DNA from: Bacillota bacterium
GTDB taxonomy: Bacteria; Bacillota; Sulfobacillia; RBS10-35; JAJYVN01
Direction of reading: 5' to 3'
NCBI GenBank assembly: GCA_021791995.1
Contig: JAJYVN010000068.1
Span: forward strand, 1-11,674
Length of the DNA: 11,674 bases
The notes beneath the pieces are model-generated. The model worked only from the letters and a program-made list of their open reading frames with translations. It ran no database searches and was not told the origin of the DNA. The translations under genes were made by a program, and so were the position numbers. Positions 1 through 5,719 of this stretch are shown here, in pieces (within the stretch, counting starts at the first letter, position 1; every line of letters starts with the position of its first letter).

Positions 1-63
1 CAGGCGCGCGTCACCCACGTCGATCGTAGCGAACTCTTGGCCAGCCCATAACCGTGCATCCAT
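1..63 (-). CDS. IS4-family (Tn5-like) transposase, N-terminal 21 codons only, cut by window edge
   Basis: Reading leftwards from an ATG at 63, the frame is open to the window edge and begins MDARLWAGQEFATIDVGDAR. This resembles the N-terminal DNA-binding segment of Tn5-type IS4-family transposases, which typically read W-A-x-x-E-F-x-x-A-D-L-G-D-x-R near the start. An AAGG/AGGAG-type ribosome-binding sequence lies just upstream (about 65-75). Only about 20 residues are visible, so the DDE catalytic core is outside the window and it cannot be said whether the gene is intact. The gene abuts a broken IS256-family transposase on the same strand, which suggests a nested insertion. The match rests on a short motif recognised by eye; a chance resemblance is possible but unlikely, given the W-A, E-F and G-D-A-R spacing together with a start codon and ribosome-binding site. 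Confidence 0.6.
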   Translation of the reverse strand, partial: MDARLWAGQEFATIDVGDARL

Positions 64-172
64 ACTCCTACCTTACTCGATCCCTACGGTCCTGTCCAGA
101 CCCCCTTTGGATCTCTCCCCCGATGTCAATACCTATCGTCTTCCGGTCCCCCACACAGATGTGGGTAATGCA
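1..172 (-). mobile_element. Edge of an IS4-like insertion sequence, partial; inner boundary approximate
   Basis: Similarity to the IS256 transposase stops at about 172-178. The IS4-like transposase starts at 63, leaving about 100 bp of non-coding sequence, a usual distance from an IS4 terminal inverted repeat to its transposase start. The boundary is therefore placed near 172, uncertain by about 30 bp. The other end is outside the window, so inverted repeats and the target duplication cannot be checked. Confidence 0.45.
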
Positions 173-835
173 GAGCCCGATAGCCCGCGTGCACGCAGCG
201 AACGCAACGAGGACCGCCCGTGCTCCCCGTCTTCGGTGCACCCCAACTCCACGCCCAGAACGGTGCGTTGGCGGTCTTCGGTCAGCCCGACGGCGATCAT
301 CAAGGCCATGCCGACCACGCGCCCACCTTCGCGCACCTTGGGAAACGTCGCGTCCAGCCACACATACGGGCCGTGGGTGTTCGCGGAATGCCCGCACCTC
401 GTCGTCCAGTACCCCGGCCAGCCGGGAGACCGTACTCTTGTCCATGCCGCGCATGCCCATCGCCTGGATCAGTGTATCCACCGTGCGCGTGCCGACCCCC
501 ACCACGTACGCCTCGGTTACCACGTTGGCCAGGGCTCGATCGGCCCTACGCCGGGGCTCCGGCAGCACCCGCATGCACGACCCCTGTCGCAGTCTTGGAA
601 TCTGCAGGTGCTCCGTCCCCGCCGTCGTGTCCCAGTCCCGCGGCTGGCTACCGTTGCGACGGTTCGTCCGCGTCTGTGCCCGCTCATACCGGTCGGCACC
701 AATCTCCTGGTCCACCTCGACCTCCATGATCGACTGCGCCAAGCGCTCCACCGCGTGGCGCACGAAGTCATTCCTCTGCTCCGGGTCCGCCTTGCGCAGC
801 GACTTGAGCAGTCCGATGCCGATGTCCTCGGCCAT
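172..835 (-). pseudogene. IS256-family (mutator-type) transposase, frameshifted and truncated
   Basis: The start is the ATG at 835, preceded by AGGAGGG eight bases upstream; the open frame extends further upstream but without support. The first 150 or so residues are typical of the family: MAEDIGIGLLKSLRK, a R-R-N-G segment, R-x-P-x-L-R-x-G, L-E-P-R-R-R-like and K-S-x-V-S-R-L blocks. The frame breaks at about 373-376, after F-R-E-H-P, and similarity resumes in another frame with GPYVWLDATFPKVREGGRVV, which holds the first Asp of the DDE triad. It continues through TEDG and LRSLRARGLSG and stops near 175. The expected second-Asp segment (I-S-D-A-H) and the whole C-terminal part with the catalytic Glu are absent. 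A full family member is about 400 residues. The residues after TEDG are also degraded (E-H-G where A-F-W is usual), so the copy is old or decayed and cannot make an active transposase. Confidence 0.85.
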
Positions 836-968
836 CGATGGGTCCCTCCTGGCGCTATGTGAATCTCTTCGCCCGAAAACCTGTTGGTGGCCGATTGCGT
901 CAACCCTCGACAACCACTTCACTGGTGGTTCCCGGGGTCGCCCCTCTCCGACGGGATTTCGCCTCACG

Positions 969-995
969 CGCTATTTACACCACGATCGGAGACTC
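969..995 (-). repeat. Candidate terminal inverted repeat of the IS256-family element
   Basis: On the minus strand this stretch begins GAGTCTCCGATCGTGG and continues into TGTAAATAG. IS256-family ends commonly carry a TGTAAA-type tract about 15-20 bp inside the tip, so this is where the right end of the element would be expected. The partner repeat is not in the window, so the call is by analogy only. Confidence 0.45.
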
Positions 996-1142
996 TAACC
1001 CCCAACACCGATTCGAATTGCGGAGACGGGAAAATCCGCCTATGGAGTTGGCTGCGTCCGGTTTGTGGGCAAAGGGCAGGGCTAGGACTATCTCCCCGTC
1101 CCATCTCATAGGGATGGCCTCGAAAGGGAGGTGGGACAGCGG

Positions 1143-1700
1143 ATGAAGAGATGGGGACGGTGGGGTGCTGTCCTGGCGGCGGCCACCTTGGTGGTAGCCG
1201 TAAGCGGGTGCGGGCAGCTCTTCAGCCAAGGGGAAGGGCCGGTCACCACGCAAGAATTGGCGAGTCGCGTGAACAGCCTTGACACACAGGTTGGGGAACT
1301 GCAGGTGGCCATTGCCAATATGGGGAGCGGCAGCGCGACGAGCGCGTCGTCGACCAGCGCTTCCACCGCATCCGCCGAGGGATTGGATGGTGCTGCGATT
1401 CCGTCGTTGCCTGTGGCGGTGGTGGAGGCCGACGTTCTGAACGTTCGCGACAGCCCGAGTCTTACCGGCATTCGCGTGGGAGTCTTGCTGCACGGCACTG
1501 AGGTGAATGTGATTATGAACGACGGGAGCTGGAGCGAGATCACCTATACCAACCCCAACACCAAGGTGAACGTGACCGGTTGGGTGGACTCTGACTATCT
1601 TGTGTCCATGTCGCAGGCCAGCATGGCCTCATCGGCAGCAGATGCGACCTCTGCGAACTCGGCTACCGCGGCGAGTGCCGCCTCAGGTACTGCTTATTGA
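1143..1700 (+). CDS. SH3b-domain lipoprotein, cell-envelope
   Basis: This encodes a predicted secreted lipoprotein of 185 residues. The ATG at 1143 is chosen over the in-frame GTG at 1131 because GGGAGGTG sits about 10 bases before it and the signal peptide then begins MKRWGRWG, with two Lys/Arg charges and a hydrophobic run. A lipobox V-S-G-C places the lipidated Cys at residue 23. Residues 38-63 (TTQELASRVNSLDTQVGELQ onward) have heptad spacing and may form a short coiled coil. A Ser/Thr/Ala linker follows, then a bacterial SH3 domain at about 95-155 with the diagnostic A-D-V-L-N-V-R-D-S-P start and a T-G-W-V-D-S-D-Y-L end. The tail is again Ser/Ala-rich. Bacterial SH3b domains usually bind peptidoglycan or other wall components, so a wall-associated role is inferred. 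No enzymatic domain is visible. It appears to be a single-gene unit, closed by the terminator at 1722-1750. Confidence 0.85.
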   Translation: MKRWGRWGAVLAAATLVVAVSGCGQLFSQGEGPVTTQELASRVNSLDTQVGELQVAIANMGSGSATSASSTSASTASAEGLDGAAIPSLPVAVVEADVLNVRDSPSLTGIRVGVLLHGTEVNVIMNDGSWSEITYTNPNTKVNVTGWVDSDYLVSMSQASMASSAADATSANSATAASAASGTAY

Positions 1701-1721
1701 TCCCGACTGAGCCCAAAACCG

Positions 1722-1750
1722 GGGGGAGGTAGGAGCCTCCCCCTTTTTTT
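1722..1750 (+). terminator. Intrinsic terminator after the SH3b lipoprotein gene
   Basis: The arms GGGGGAGG (1722-1729) and CCTCCCCC (1736-1743) form a perfect 8-bp stem with a 6-base loop, followed at once by seven T residues (1744-1750). It lies 22 bases past the stop codon. Confidence 0.93.
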
Positions 1751-1769
1751 GCGCAAGTCGTAGCGTTGC

Positions 1770-1799
1770 GGATGAGCCACTCTCTGGATCGCCATACTA
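1770..1799 (+). promoter_or_regulatory. Forespore (sigma-G/sigma-F-like) promoter of the SASP gene
   Basis: CATACTA at 1793-1799 matches the sigma-G -10 consensus CATNNTA exactly. GGATG at 1770-1774 is a near match to the -35 element (G-H-A-T-R), with an 18-base spacer. It sits about 33 bases before the SASP start, and SASP genes are classic sigma-G targets. The -35 differs at one position. Confidence 0.65.
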
Positions 1800-1831
1800 G
1801 TCCGGACCGGACCGGAGGAGGTGACTGGAAG

Positions 1832-2065
1832 ATGGCTCGAGGTCAGCAGTCGAGTCGTACGATGGTGCGAGGCGCGGAGCGGGCGCTGGAGCAGTTGAAG
1901 TACGAGGTCGCACAGGAGATCGGTATCACTCCGCCGCAGGACGGTTACTGGGGAGATATGCCCGCCCGGGAGTGTGGTGCGGTTGGGGGGCACATCGTGC
2001 GCCGTTTGATCGAACAGGCGGAGCGTCAACTTGCCGGCTCCGCCGCTGATTTCCGCGGTCGGTAG
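1832..2065 (+). CDS. Alpha/beta-type small acid-soluble spore protein
   Basis: The product is 77 residues, in the normal 60-80 range for the family. SASPs coat and protect spore DNA from UV and chemical damage and are degraded on germination by the GPR protease. The ATG at 1832 is preceded by GGAGGAGGTGA (about 1814-1824); in-frame codons further upstream lack such a signal. Residues 19-31 (LEQLKYEVAQEIG) include the GPR cleavage region, with the usual K-x-E-x-A-x-E pattern. Residues 38-61 carry the hallmark GYWGDMPARECGAVGG motif followed by VRRLIEQAE. Family members usually read N-L-T/S at the place where this one has D-M-P, a mild variation. The gene sits between the SH3b lipoprotein terminator and a convergent hairpin, so it is probably monocistronic and forespore-specific. 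Its short C-terminal tail (GSAADFRGR) is unremarkable. Confidence 0.95.
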   Translation: MARGQQSSRTMVRGAERALEQLKYEVAQEIGITPPQDGYWGDMPARECGAVGGHIVRRLIEQAERQLAGSAADFRGR

Positions 2066-2082
2066 CTGCTCACAATCAAGGC

Positions 2083-2108
2083 GCCGCCGAGTATACGTGC
2101 TCGGCGGC
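2083..2108. terminator. Hairpin between convergent SASP and RnfD-like genes
   Basis: GCCGCCGAG (2083-2091) and CTCGGCGGC (2100-2108) form a perfect 9-bp stem with an 8-base loop, located in the 60-bp gap where the two genes converge. Neither side has a strong T tract, so it may act on both strands with modest efficiency. Confidence 0.65.
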
Positions 2109-2125
2109 TGCCTGCCGCTTTCCGC

Positions 2126-2971
2126 TCATTCCATCGCAACCTGCCTTCGAGCGCTCCGCTTGCGACGCGCAACGATCACGCGACGGATGGACTCACACGC
2201 ATTGGCGAGCGGTAAGCCGGCCATGAGATACCACTGAACGCCGGTCAGGAGAAAGACCGCCGCGCCGATGGCTCCGGCGAGCGCTCCGAACCAGATCTGG
2301 TCGCGGTGGTACGCGGGCGAGGTGGGTGGATCGTCCAGCATGAAACAGGCGAAGAACACCATGGAGTTAATGTCTGGTGCCCGGAAGATCTGCACGACAT
2401 GCGTGGCGGCTCCCGCAAAGGCAGAGACGGTGAAGACCGAGATGCTCGTGAGGAGGTAGCTGGCGGCCAGGGGCAATTTGTTGACCTTGGACGCCACGTA
2501 GTATCCGGCACAGAGCACGATGAGAAAACCCAGGATCGGAAGGTCCGGAATGGTTCCCCACCAACTCTGCGCGGTTTTGAACAGAGGTGCGGTGATGATC
2601 AGGGCCAGCACCGCCGGGTTGAACACATTGCTCCAAGATGTGCGCACCACGTGTTTCAGGACGATGGCGAGCATTGTGGTGAGGATGGTCACAGGCACGG
2701 CGGTGGTGGGTGCCAATACCAGGGCAATGATCAGGCCTGTCAGGATCGCGCCGCTCGGGAAGGCCCATCGGTCGTGCACCGTTGCCTCGAAGCCCAGATC
2801 GACGAGCACCGCGGTGCCCACTGCGGTCAGTGTAACGACGACTGTTTCCTGTTTGGTGTCCAATGAAGCGAGGAACCCCAAAGCTAAGAGCACCCACAGC
2901 AGTGTGCCTTTTGGCGTGCGTAAGAAGGACCGCAGTCGCTTCCCGGTTGAGGGACGCGGGCGGGATGCCAT
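2126..2971 (-). CDS. RnfD/NqrB-like integral membrane protein
   Basis: The start ATG at 2971 has AAGGAGGAA four bases upstream, giving 281 residues; the longer open frame has no support. It is a polytopic membrane protein with about eight hydrophobic segments. Family landmarks of the RnfD/NqrB/YgiQ-like membrane subunits are present in order: F-P-S-G-A-I-L-T-G-L at 71-80, V-F-N-P-A at 116-120 and DDPPTSP at 213-219 followed by Q-I-W-F-G-A-L-A-G. In Rnf and Nqr complexes this subunit carries electrons through the membrane to a flavin on the outer face. The usual covalent-FMN motif (S-G-A-T) of RnfD/NqrB is not seen between the N-P-A and T-S-P blocks; the closest string is A-G-A-A-T at 186-190. 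It lies 11 bp downstream of the FMN-binding-domain gene, so the two are surely co-transcribed. None of the other Rnf or Nqr subunits is in the window, so it should not be called rnfD outright. Confidence 0.85.
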   Translation of the reverse strand: MASRPRPSTGKRLRSFLRTPKGTLLWVLLALGFLASLDTKQETVVVTLTAVGTAVLVDLGFEATVHDRWAFPSGAILTGLIIALVLAPTTAVPVTILTTMLAIVLKHVVRTSWSNVFNPAVLALIITAPLFKTAQSWWGTIPDLPILGFLIVLCAGYYVASKVNKLPLAASYLLTSISVFTVSAFAGAATHVVQIFRAPDINSMVFFACFMLDDPPTSPAYHRDQIWFGALAGAIGAAVFLLTGVQWYLMAGLPLANACESIRRVIVARRKRSARRQVAME

Positions 2972-2982
2972 ACGATTCCTCC

Positions 2983-3567
2983 TTACTCGGCCTTTGCCAG
3001 AGCTTGAACGACCGCCTGGTAGTATGCCAGGGAGCTGGCGGTTGCTCCCGAGACATAGCTGACAGGTGGCGCCTGCTGCGCCACGACCTCGGACGACAAG
3101 GCGGAGATCACGGAGCAACTGAACGTGGTGCCGCAGCCCGTGATATTCGCGGAGACGATTTTGCCACCCTGGATCTGCAGTGTGACCTGAACGGGGCCGT
3201 GAATCCCATAGCCGACTGCCGTGTATGAGCCGTCCTTGAATTTGCCACTCGATGTCGTAGTGGCCGCTTTGCCGGAGGAACTCTTCCCTGGTGTGCTAGT
3301 AGACGACGATGGTGATACGGAAGGCGAGGATACTGTCGGCGGCACCGACGCGCTCGTCGAGCCCGTGGGTGGGGTGGACGACGAAGGCTGGGGCTTCGAG
3401 TGCTCGGACTGGCGGGCGAAGGCCGCCGCCGTGGCTGCAATCTCGTGGGCCACCGGTTCCGTCCGAGCGTATCCCGCAGCGTAGACCGCACAGATGGCTG
3501 CGCTCCCCACGACCAAGAGCCGATGGGTCCTCGATTTGTCCCTTTGGCGCGGGTCCCGGGCCGGCAT
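2983..3567 (-). CDS. Membrane-anchored FMN-binding-domain protein (RnfG/NqrC-like flavinylated domain)
   Basis: The ATG at 3567 is preceded by AAGGGGTGG and gives 194 residues. After a charged N-terminus there is one hydrophobic anchor at about 16-33 (LLVVGSAAICAVYAAGY) without a convincing lipobox. Residues 53-108 are a Ser/Thr/Pro-rich flexible linker. Residues 110-194 form an FMN_bind-type domain: F-K-D-G-S-Y-T-A near the start, V-T-L-Q-I-Q-G-G-K-I-V-S-A-N-I, and SGATASS at 173-179. In this family the Thr of S-G-A-T is esterified with FMN by ApbE, pointing to T176; the Asp common three residues before S-G-A-T is Ser here. The domain would face the cell exterior. The gene is the first of a two-gene operon with the RnfD-like protein, which suggests electron transfer from membrane to covalent flavin. 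No apbE is in the window. A Cys pair (145, 151) in G-C-G-T-T-F-S-C is unusual for the domain and could form a disulfide. Confidence 0.85.
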   Translation of the reverse strand: MPARDPRQRDKSRTHRLLVVGSAAICAVYAAGYARTEPVAHEIAATAAAFARQSEHSKPQPSSSTPPTGSTSASVPPTVSSPSVSPSSSTSTPGKSSSGKAATTTSSGKFKDGSYTAVGYGIHGPVQVTLQIQGGKIVSANITGCGTTFSCSVISALSSEVVAQQAPPVSYVSGATASSLAYYQAVVQALAKAE

Positions 3568-3684
3568 CGTTCCACCCCTTTTTTCTCGGGTCGTTTGGGT
3601 CAGTGTAGGGCGCAGGTTCACGCATATCCCCAAGGACTTGTTAAGGTGGTTCAGCGCGCATCTGACCGGGGAAGCTCCGCCCGC

Positions 3685-3719
3685 CCTACGGTCCATTCAC
3701 CGATCGCAGGGACCGTAGG
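3685..3719. repeat. Perfect 10-bp inverted repeat in divergent intergenic region
   Basis: CCTACGGTCC (3685-3694) is exactly complementary to GGACCGTAGG (3710-3719), with a 15-base spacer. There is no T tract, so it is not an obvious intrinsic terminator. It could be a regulator operator or an RNA stem-loop. Confidence 0.75.
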
Positions 3720-3818
3720 AGCATGGGGCCGAGGAGGGGCGGTTTGTCGCGTTGCACCGCATCACACCGTGTCTCGCATGCCGACGCTTGCGGAGCGCGA
3801 AGGCGCGAAGCGGAACCC

Positions 3819-3847
3819 TGGTCACTCCGAGGAGATACTGGTAGAAT
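3819..3847 (+). promoter_or_regulatory. Candidate sigma-A promoter of the ireB-like gene (extended -10)
   Basis: TGGTCA (3819-3824) and TAGAAT (3842-3847) are separated by 17 bases, matching 4/6 and 5/6 of the vegetative consensus. A TG dinucleotide one base before the -10 makes it an extended -10 site. Transcription would begin near 3854, about 48 bases before the GTG start. Confidence 0.55.
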
Positions 3848-3901
3848 CAACGCGAACGCTGTCCCATACAAAGGATCGGCCTGCCGATGGAGGTGGGTGT
3901 C

Positions 3902-4207
3902 GTGTCCGATGAACCACCTGTCGGGGACCCCGGATTAACGCGGGTTTGGCGGGCGCCATCCGACGGTTCGGATCTAGGAAACCGGGAGATTCTGCTCCAA
4001 GTCTATCGCGCGTTGCAGGAAAAGGGATATGACCCCATCATGCAGTTGGCGCACTTCCTTCTGTCGGGGGAGCCCACCTACATCACCGCACATGGTGGAG
4101 CGCGCACGTTGGTGTCCCGCTTGGAACGGGATGAGGTCATTGCCGAGTTGCTTCGGTTGTATGTTGCCACCTTGACCCAGGAGTTACCGCCGGAGCCGAA
4201 GCTGTGA
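3902..4207 (+). CDS. ireB: IreB-family regulatory phosphoprotein (UPF0297/DUF965)
   Basis: The product has 101 residues with the GTG at 3902 as start, which has GGAGGTG six bases upstream; an in-frame ATG at 3887 is possible but less well placed. The core is diagnostic of the family: YRALQEKGYDPIMQLAHFLL at 35-54, then S-G-E-P-T-Y-I-T-A-H-x-x-A-R at 55-68 and LERDEVIAELLRLY at 74-87. In Enterococcus, IreB is a small phosphoprotein substrate of the PASTA-domain Ser/Thr kinase IreK, and it is phosphorylated on N-terminal Thr residues. Here T13 in G-L-T-R-V-W is the likely counterpart of the Thr in the usual L-D-x-T-M-R-F. The protein carries an extra acidic/proline N-terminal stretch and a short proline-rich tail compared with the roughly 85-90-residue norm. 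Usual neighbours (alaS, ruvX) are absent; spoVT follows after 144 bp with its own promoter candidate. Confidence 0.9.
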   Translation: MSDEPPVGDPGLTRVWRAPSDGSDLGNREILLQVYRALQEKGYDPIMQLAHFLLSGEPTYITAHGGARTLVSRLERDEVIAELLRLYVATLTQELPPEPKL

Positions 4208-4280
4208 CCATGGTCGAGTCCGTTGAGCGTCGGCGAGATGGTTTTGATGTGGATCGCTCCAGTGTTCCCCCCACAGATCT

Positions 4281-4310
4281 TGCATAGTTGTTCGCAGACG
4301 GGCCATTACT
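4281..4310 (+). promoter_or_regulatory. Candidate sigma-G-like promoter of spoVT
   Basis: TGCATA (4281-4286) fits the sigma-G/F -35 pattern G-H-A-T-R, and CATTACT (4304-4310) matches 5/7 of the CATWMTA -10, with a 17-base spacer. It lies about 40 bases before the GTG start. In Bacillus, spoVT is a sigma-G-dependent gene, which supports the reading. Confidence 0.45.
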
Positions 4311-4351
4311 ACCGCCAGGTACCGTGTTTGACCGATAGGGGGGGAAATCCG

Positions 4352-4894
4352 GTGAAGGCGACGGGTATTGTCCGCCGCATCGACGATCTGGGGCGGATCG
4401 TCATTCCGATCGAGATCCGCCGGGACATGAACATTCGGGATGGTGATCCGCTGGAGATCTTCGTTGACAAAAACGGCGAGGTGATCCTGAAGAAGTATTC
4501 TGCGTTGGGCGAGATGCACGTGTTCGCGCAGTCCATCGTCACCTCTGTCCATGAGGCGACGGACCGGTTGGTCATCATGACGGATCGCGATCAAGTGGTA
4601 TCGGTCGCTGGGGGCAACGAGCGCACCTACGTGGGCCGACGCGTCGGACAGCCCATCTTGCGGGCCATGGAGAACCGGGAACTGTTGACGGTGCACGCCA
4701 CACAGGACGAAAGCGATCAGGTGCTGGATGGAGTTCCACTCTATGGAGCGGTGATCGCACCGGTGATCGTCGGGGGTGACCCGGTGGGGACGATCATGGT
4801 TGTCGCCACGGAGCCGGGGCTGTCGATTGGGCCGATGGAGCTAAAGCAGGTACAGGCGGCGGCCGGCTTCATCGCTCGGCACATGCAGGAGTAG
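4352..4894 (+). CDS. spoVT: Stage V sporulation protein T, AbrB-type transcriptional regulator
   Basis: The product has 180 residues, close to the 178 of Bacillus SpoVT. The start is the GTG at 4352, preceded by AGGGGGGGA; the longer frame from 4223 has no ribosome-binding site and adds non-conserved residues. Residues 1-50 form the swapped-hairpin AbrB/SpoVT DNA-binding domain: M-K-A-T-G-I-V-R-R-I-D-D-L-G-R at 1-15, I-V-I-P-x-E-I-R-R at 16-24, then GDPLEIFVDKNGEVILKKYS at 31-50. Residues 55-180 are a divergent GAF-like C-terminal domain, ending V-G-T-I-M-V-V-A-T and a helix to H-M-Q-E. SpoVT tunes the forespore sigma-G regulon, including SASP genes, and affects germination. It lies downstream of ireB but appears to be separately transcribed. 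The residue after I-P is I where Lys is common (I-P-K-E-I-R-R), a small deviation. Confidence 0.95.
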   Translation: MKATGIVRRIDDLGRIVIPIEIRRDMNIRDGDPLEIFVDKNGEVILKKYSALGEMHVFAQSIVTSVHEATDRLVIMTDRDQVVSVAGGNERTYVGRRVGQPILRAMENRELLTVHATQDESDQVLDGVPLYGAVIAPVIVGGDPVGTIMVVATEPGLSIGPMELKQVQAAAGFIARHMQE

Positions 4895-4922
4895 GGGGAA
4901 GGCCCGGGGGCCAGCCCGGAAA

Positions 4923-5678
4923 TCAAAAGGGCAAGATGGGGCGCCGGGCGACGGCGATGCAGCGCGGTCCGAGCGCTGTGAGCGGCTCACCCTGGAACCC
5001 GCCGAAGGCCATATCCAGGACGAGCCCTGCGCGTGTGAGCATGGACTCGATTTGGTCCAGACAATAGACCCGACAGCGGAACACGGCCTGATGGTGCGGC
5101 ATATGCGGTCGAATGATGGTCCAGTTGGTTTGGAGCATCTGTTCCACCACATCGTAGGACCGCTCTTCGCGGATCGCGATCCCGTTGCCCACCGCCCGGT
5201 GGATTCCGTGTGGGCGGTTGCGCAGCCAGGTTTCGTTGGGAACATCCAGAACGAGGCGGCTCCCGGGGTGCAATCGCTTAGCGACGGACGTTAGGATCAT
5301 ACCGTCCTGAACGAGATCTGCGGTGTATCCCCAGCTGTTGAAGAAGCAGGTTGCTCCGGCGAATGGCGGAAGGGGCGGGAGCAGGCGGGCATCGGCTTCC
5401 ACCCACTGCACATGTGTGCCTTGCGCTTCTGCCTTGCGACCGGCGACCGCCAGCATGGCGGCGGAGCGATCCACGGCGGTGACTACATACCCGCGCTTGG
5501 CCAGGGCTAGGGCATGTCGGCCGGTTCCACAGCAGATGTCGAGTACGCGTTGTCCGATGTGGATGCCCAACACCCGAACGGCAAAGTCCACCTGCTCCTC
5601 CGTTCGTCCCAGTTCGGATGCGAAGATGCGGTCGTAATCCTCTGCCAAGCGATCAAAGAACGTATCGTTTGGCACCAA
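4923..5678 (-). CDS. Class I SAM-dependent methyltransferase, substrate unknown
   Basis: The product is 251 residues. The start is a TTG at 5678 with AGGAGG nine bases upstream; the next codon, GTG at 5675, is an equally reasonable start. The SAM-binding motif I is V-L-D-I-C-C-G-T-G-R-H at 45-55, followed by A-V-D-R-S at 68-72 (acidic residue that holds the ribose) and E-A-D-A-R at 94-98. The F-N-S-W-G-Y segment at 113-118 is common in Methyltransf_25/UbiE-like enzymes acting on small molecules. No extra domain or signal peptide is visible, so a cytosolic small-molecule methylase is likely. The target cannot be named. It converges with spoVT (28 bp gap) and diverges from the DUF2512-like gene with 41 bp between the starts, so the two may share a control region. 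No metabolic partner nearby hints at its substrate. Confidence 0.85.
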   Translation of the reverse strand: MVPNDTFFDRLAEDYDRIFASELGRTEEQVDFAVRVLGIHIGQRVLDICCGTGRHALALAKRGYVVTAVDRSAAMLAVAGRKAEAQGTHVQWVEADARLLPPLPPFAGATCFFNSWGYTADLVQDGMILTSVAKRLHPGSRLVLDVPNETWLRNRPHGIHRAVGNGIAIREERSYDVVEQMLQTNWTIIRPHMPHHQAVFRCRVYCLDQIESMLTRAGLVLDMAFGGFQGEPLTALGPRCIAVARRPILPF

Positions 5679-5719
5679 TCCGCGGATCCTCCTCCCGAGG
5701 GACGGATGGGGGGAACGTA

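Larger units (their letters stand above)
172..995 (-). mobile_element. IS256-family insertion sequence remnant
   Basis: This segment holds a truncated, frameshifted mutator-type transposase pseudogene and, upstream of it, a candidate terminal inverted repeat ending near 995. The 3' half of the element is missing from the window, apparently displaced by the IS4-like element at 1-172. Unique chromosomal sequence leading to the SH3b lipoprotein gene begins after about 996. Confidence 0.65.
3568..3901. other. 334-bp divergent intergenic region
   Basis: No convincing gene lies here. It separates the minus-strand FMN-binding gene from the plus-strand ireB-like gene. It holds a perfect 10-bp inverted repeat (3685-3719) and a candidate extended -10 promoter (3819-3847). 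No clear -35/-10 pair was found for the minus-strand operon; TACACT (minus strand, near 3602-3607) is the only weak -10 candidate. Confidence 0.7.

Noticed and set aside
1..51. Plus-strand frame open from the edge, ending in TAA at 49-51
   Set aside because: It could be the 3' end of an upstream gene, but the opposite strand gives a better match, the start of an IS4/Tn5-like transposase.
107..862. Plus-strand open frames over the IS256 remnant
   Set aside because: They are antisense to the recognisable transposase and have composition typical of shadow frames.
1801..1817. Threefold CCGGA tandem repeat before the SASP ribosome-binding site
   Set aside because: It is only about 15 bases and GC-rich; no regulatory meaning can be supported.
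4895..4922. GC-rich partial palindrome between spoVT and the methyltransferase gene
   Set aside because: The stem is about 5 bp, several pairings compete and there is no T tract, so a terminator call is not supported.
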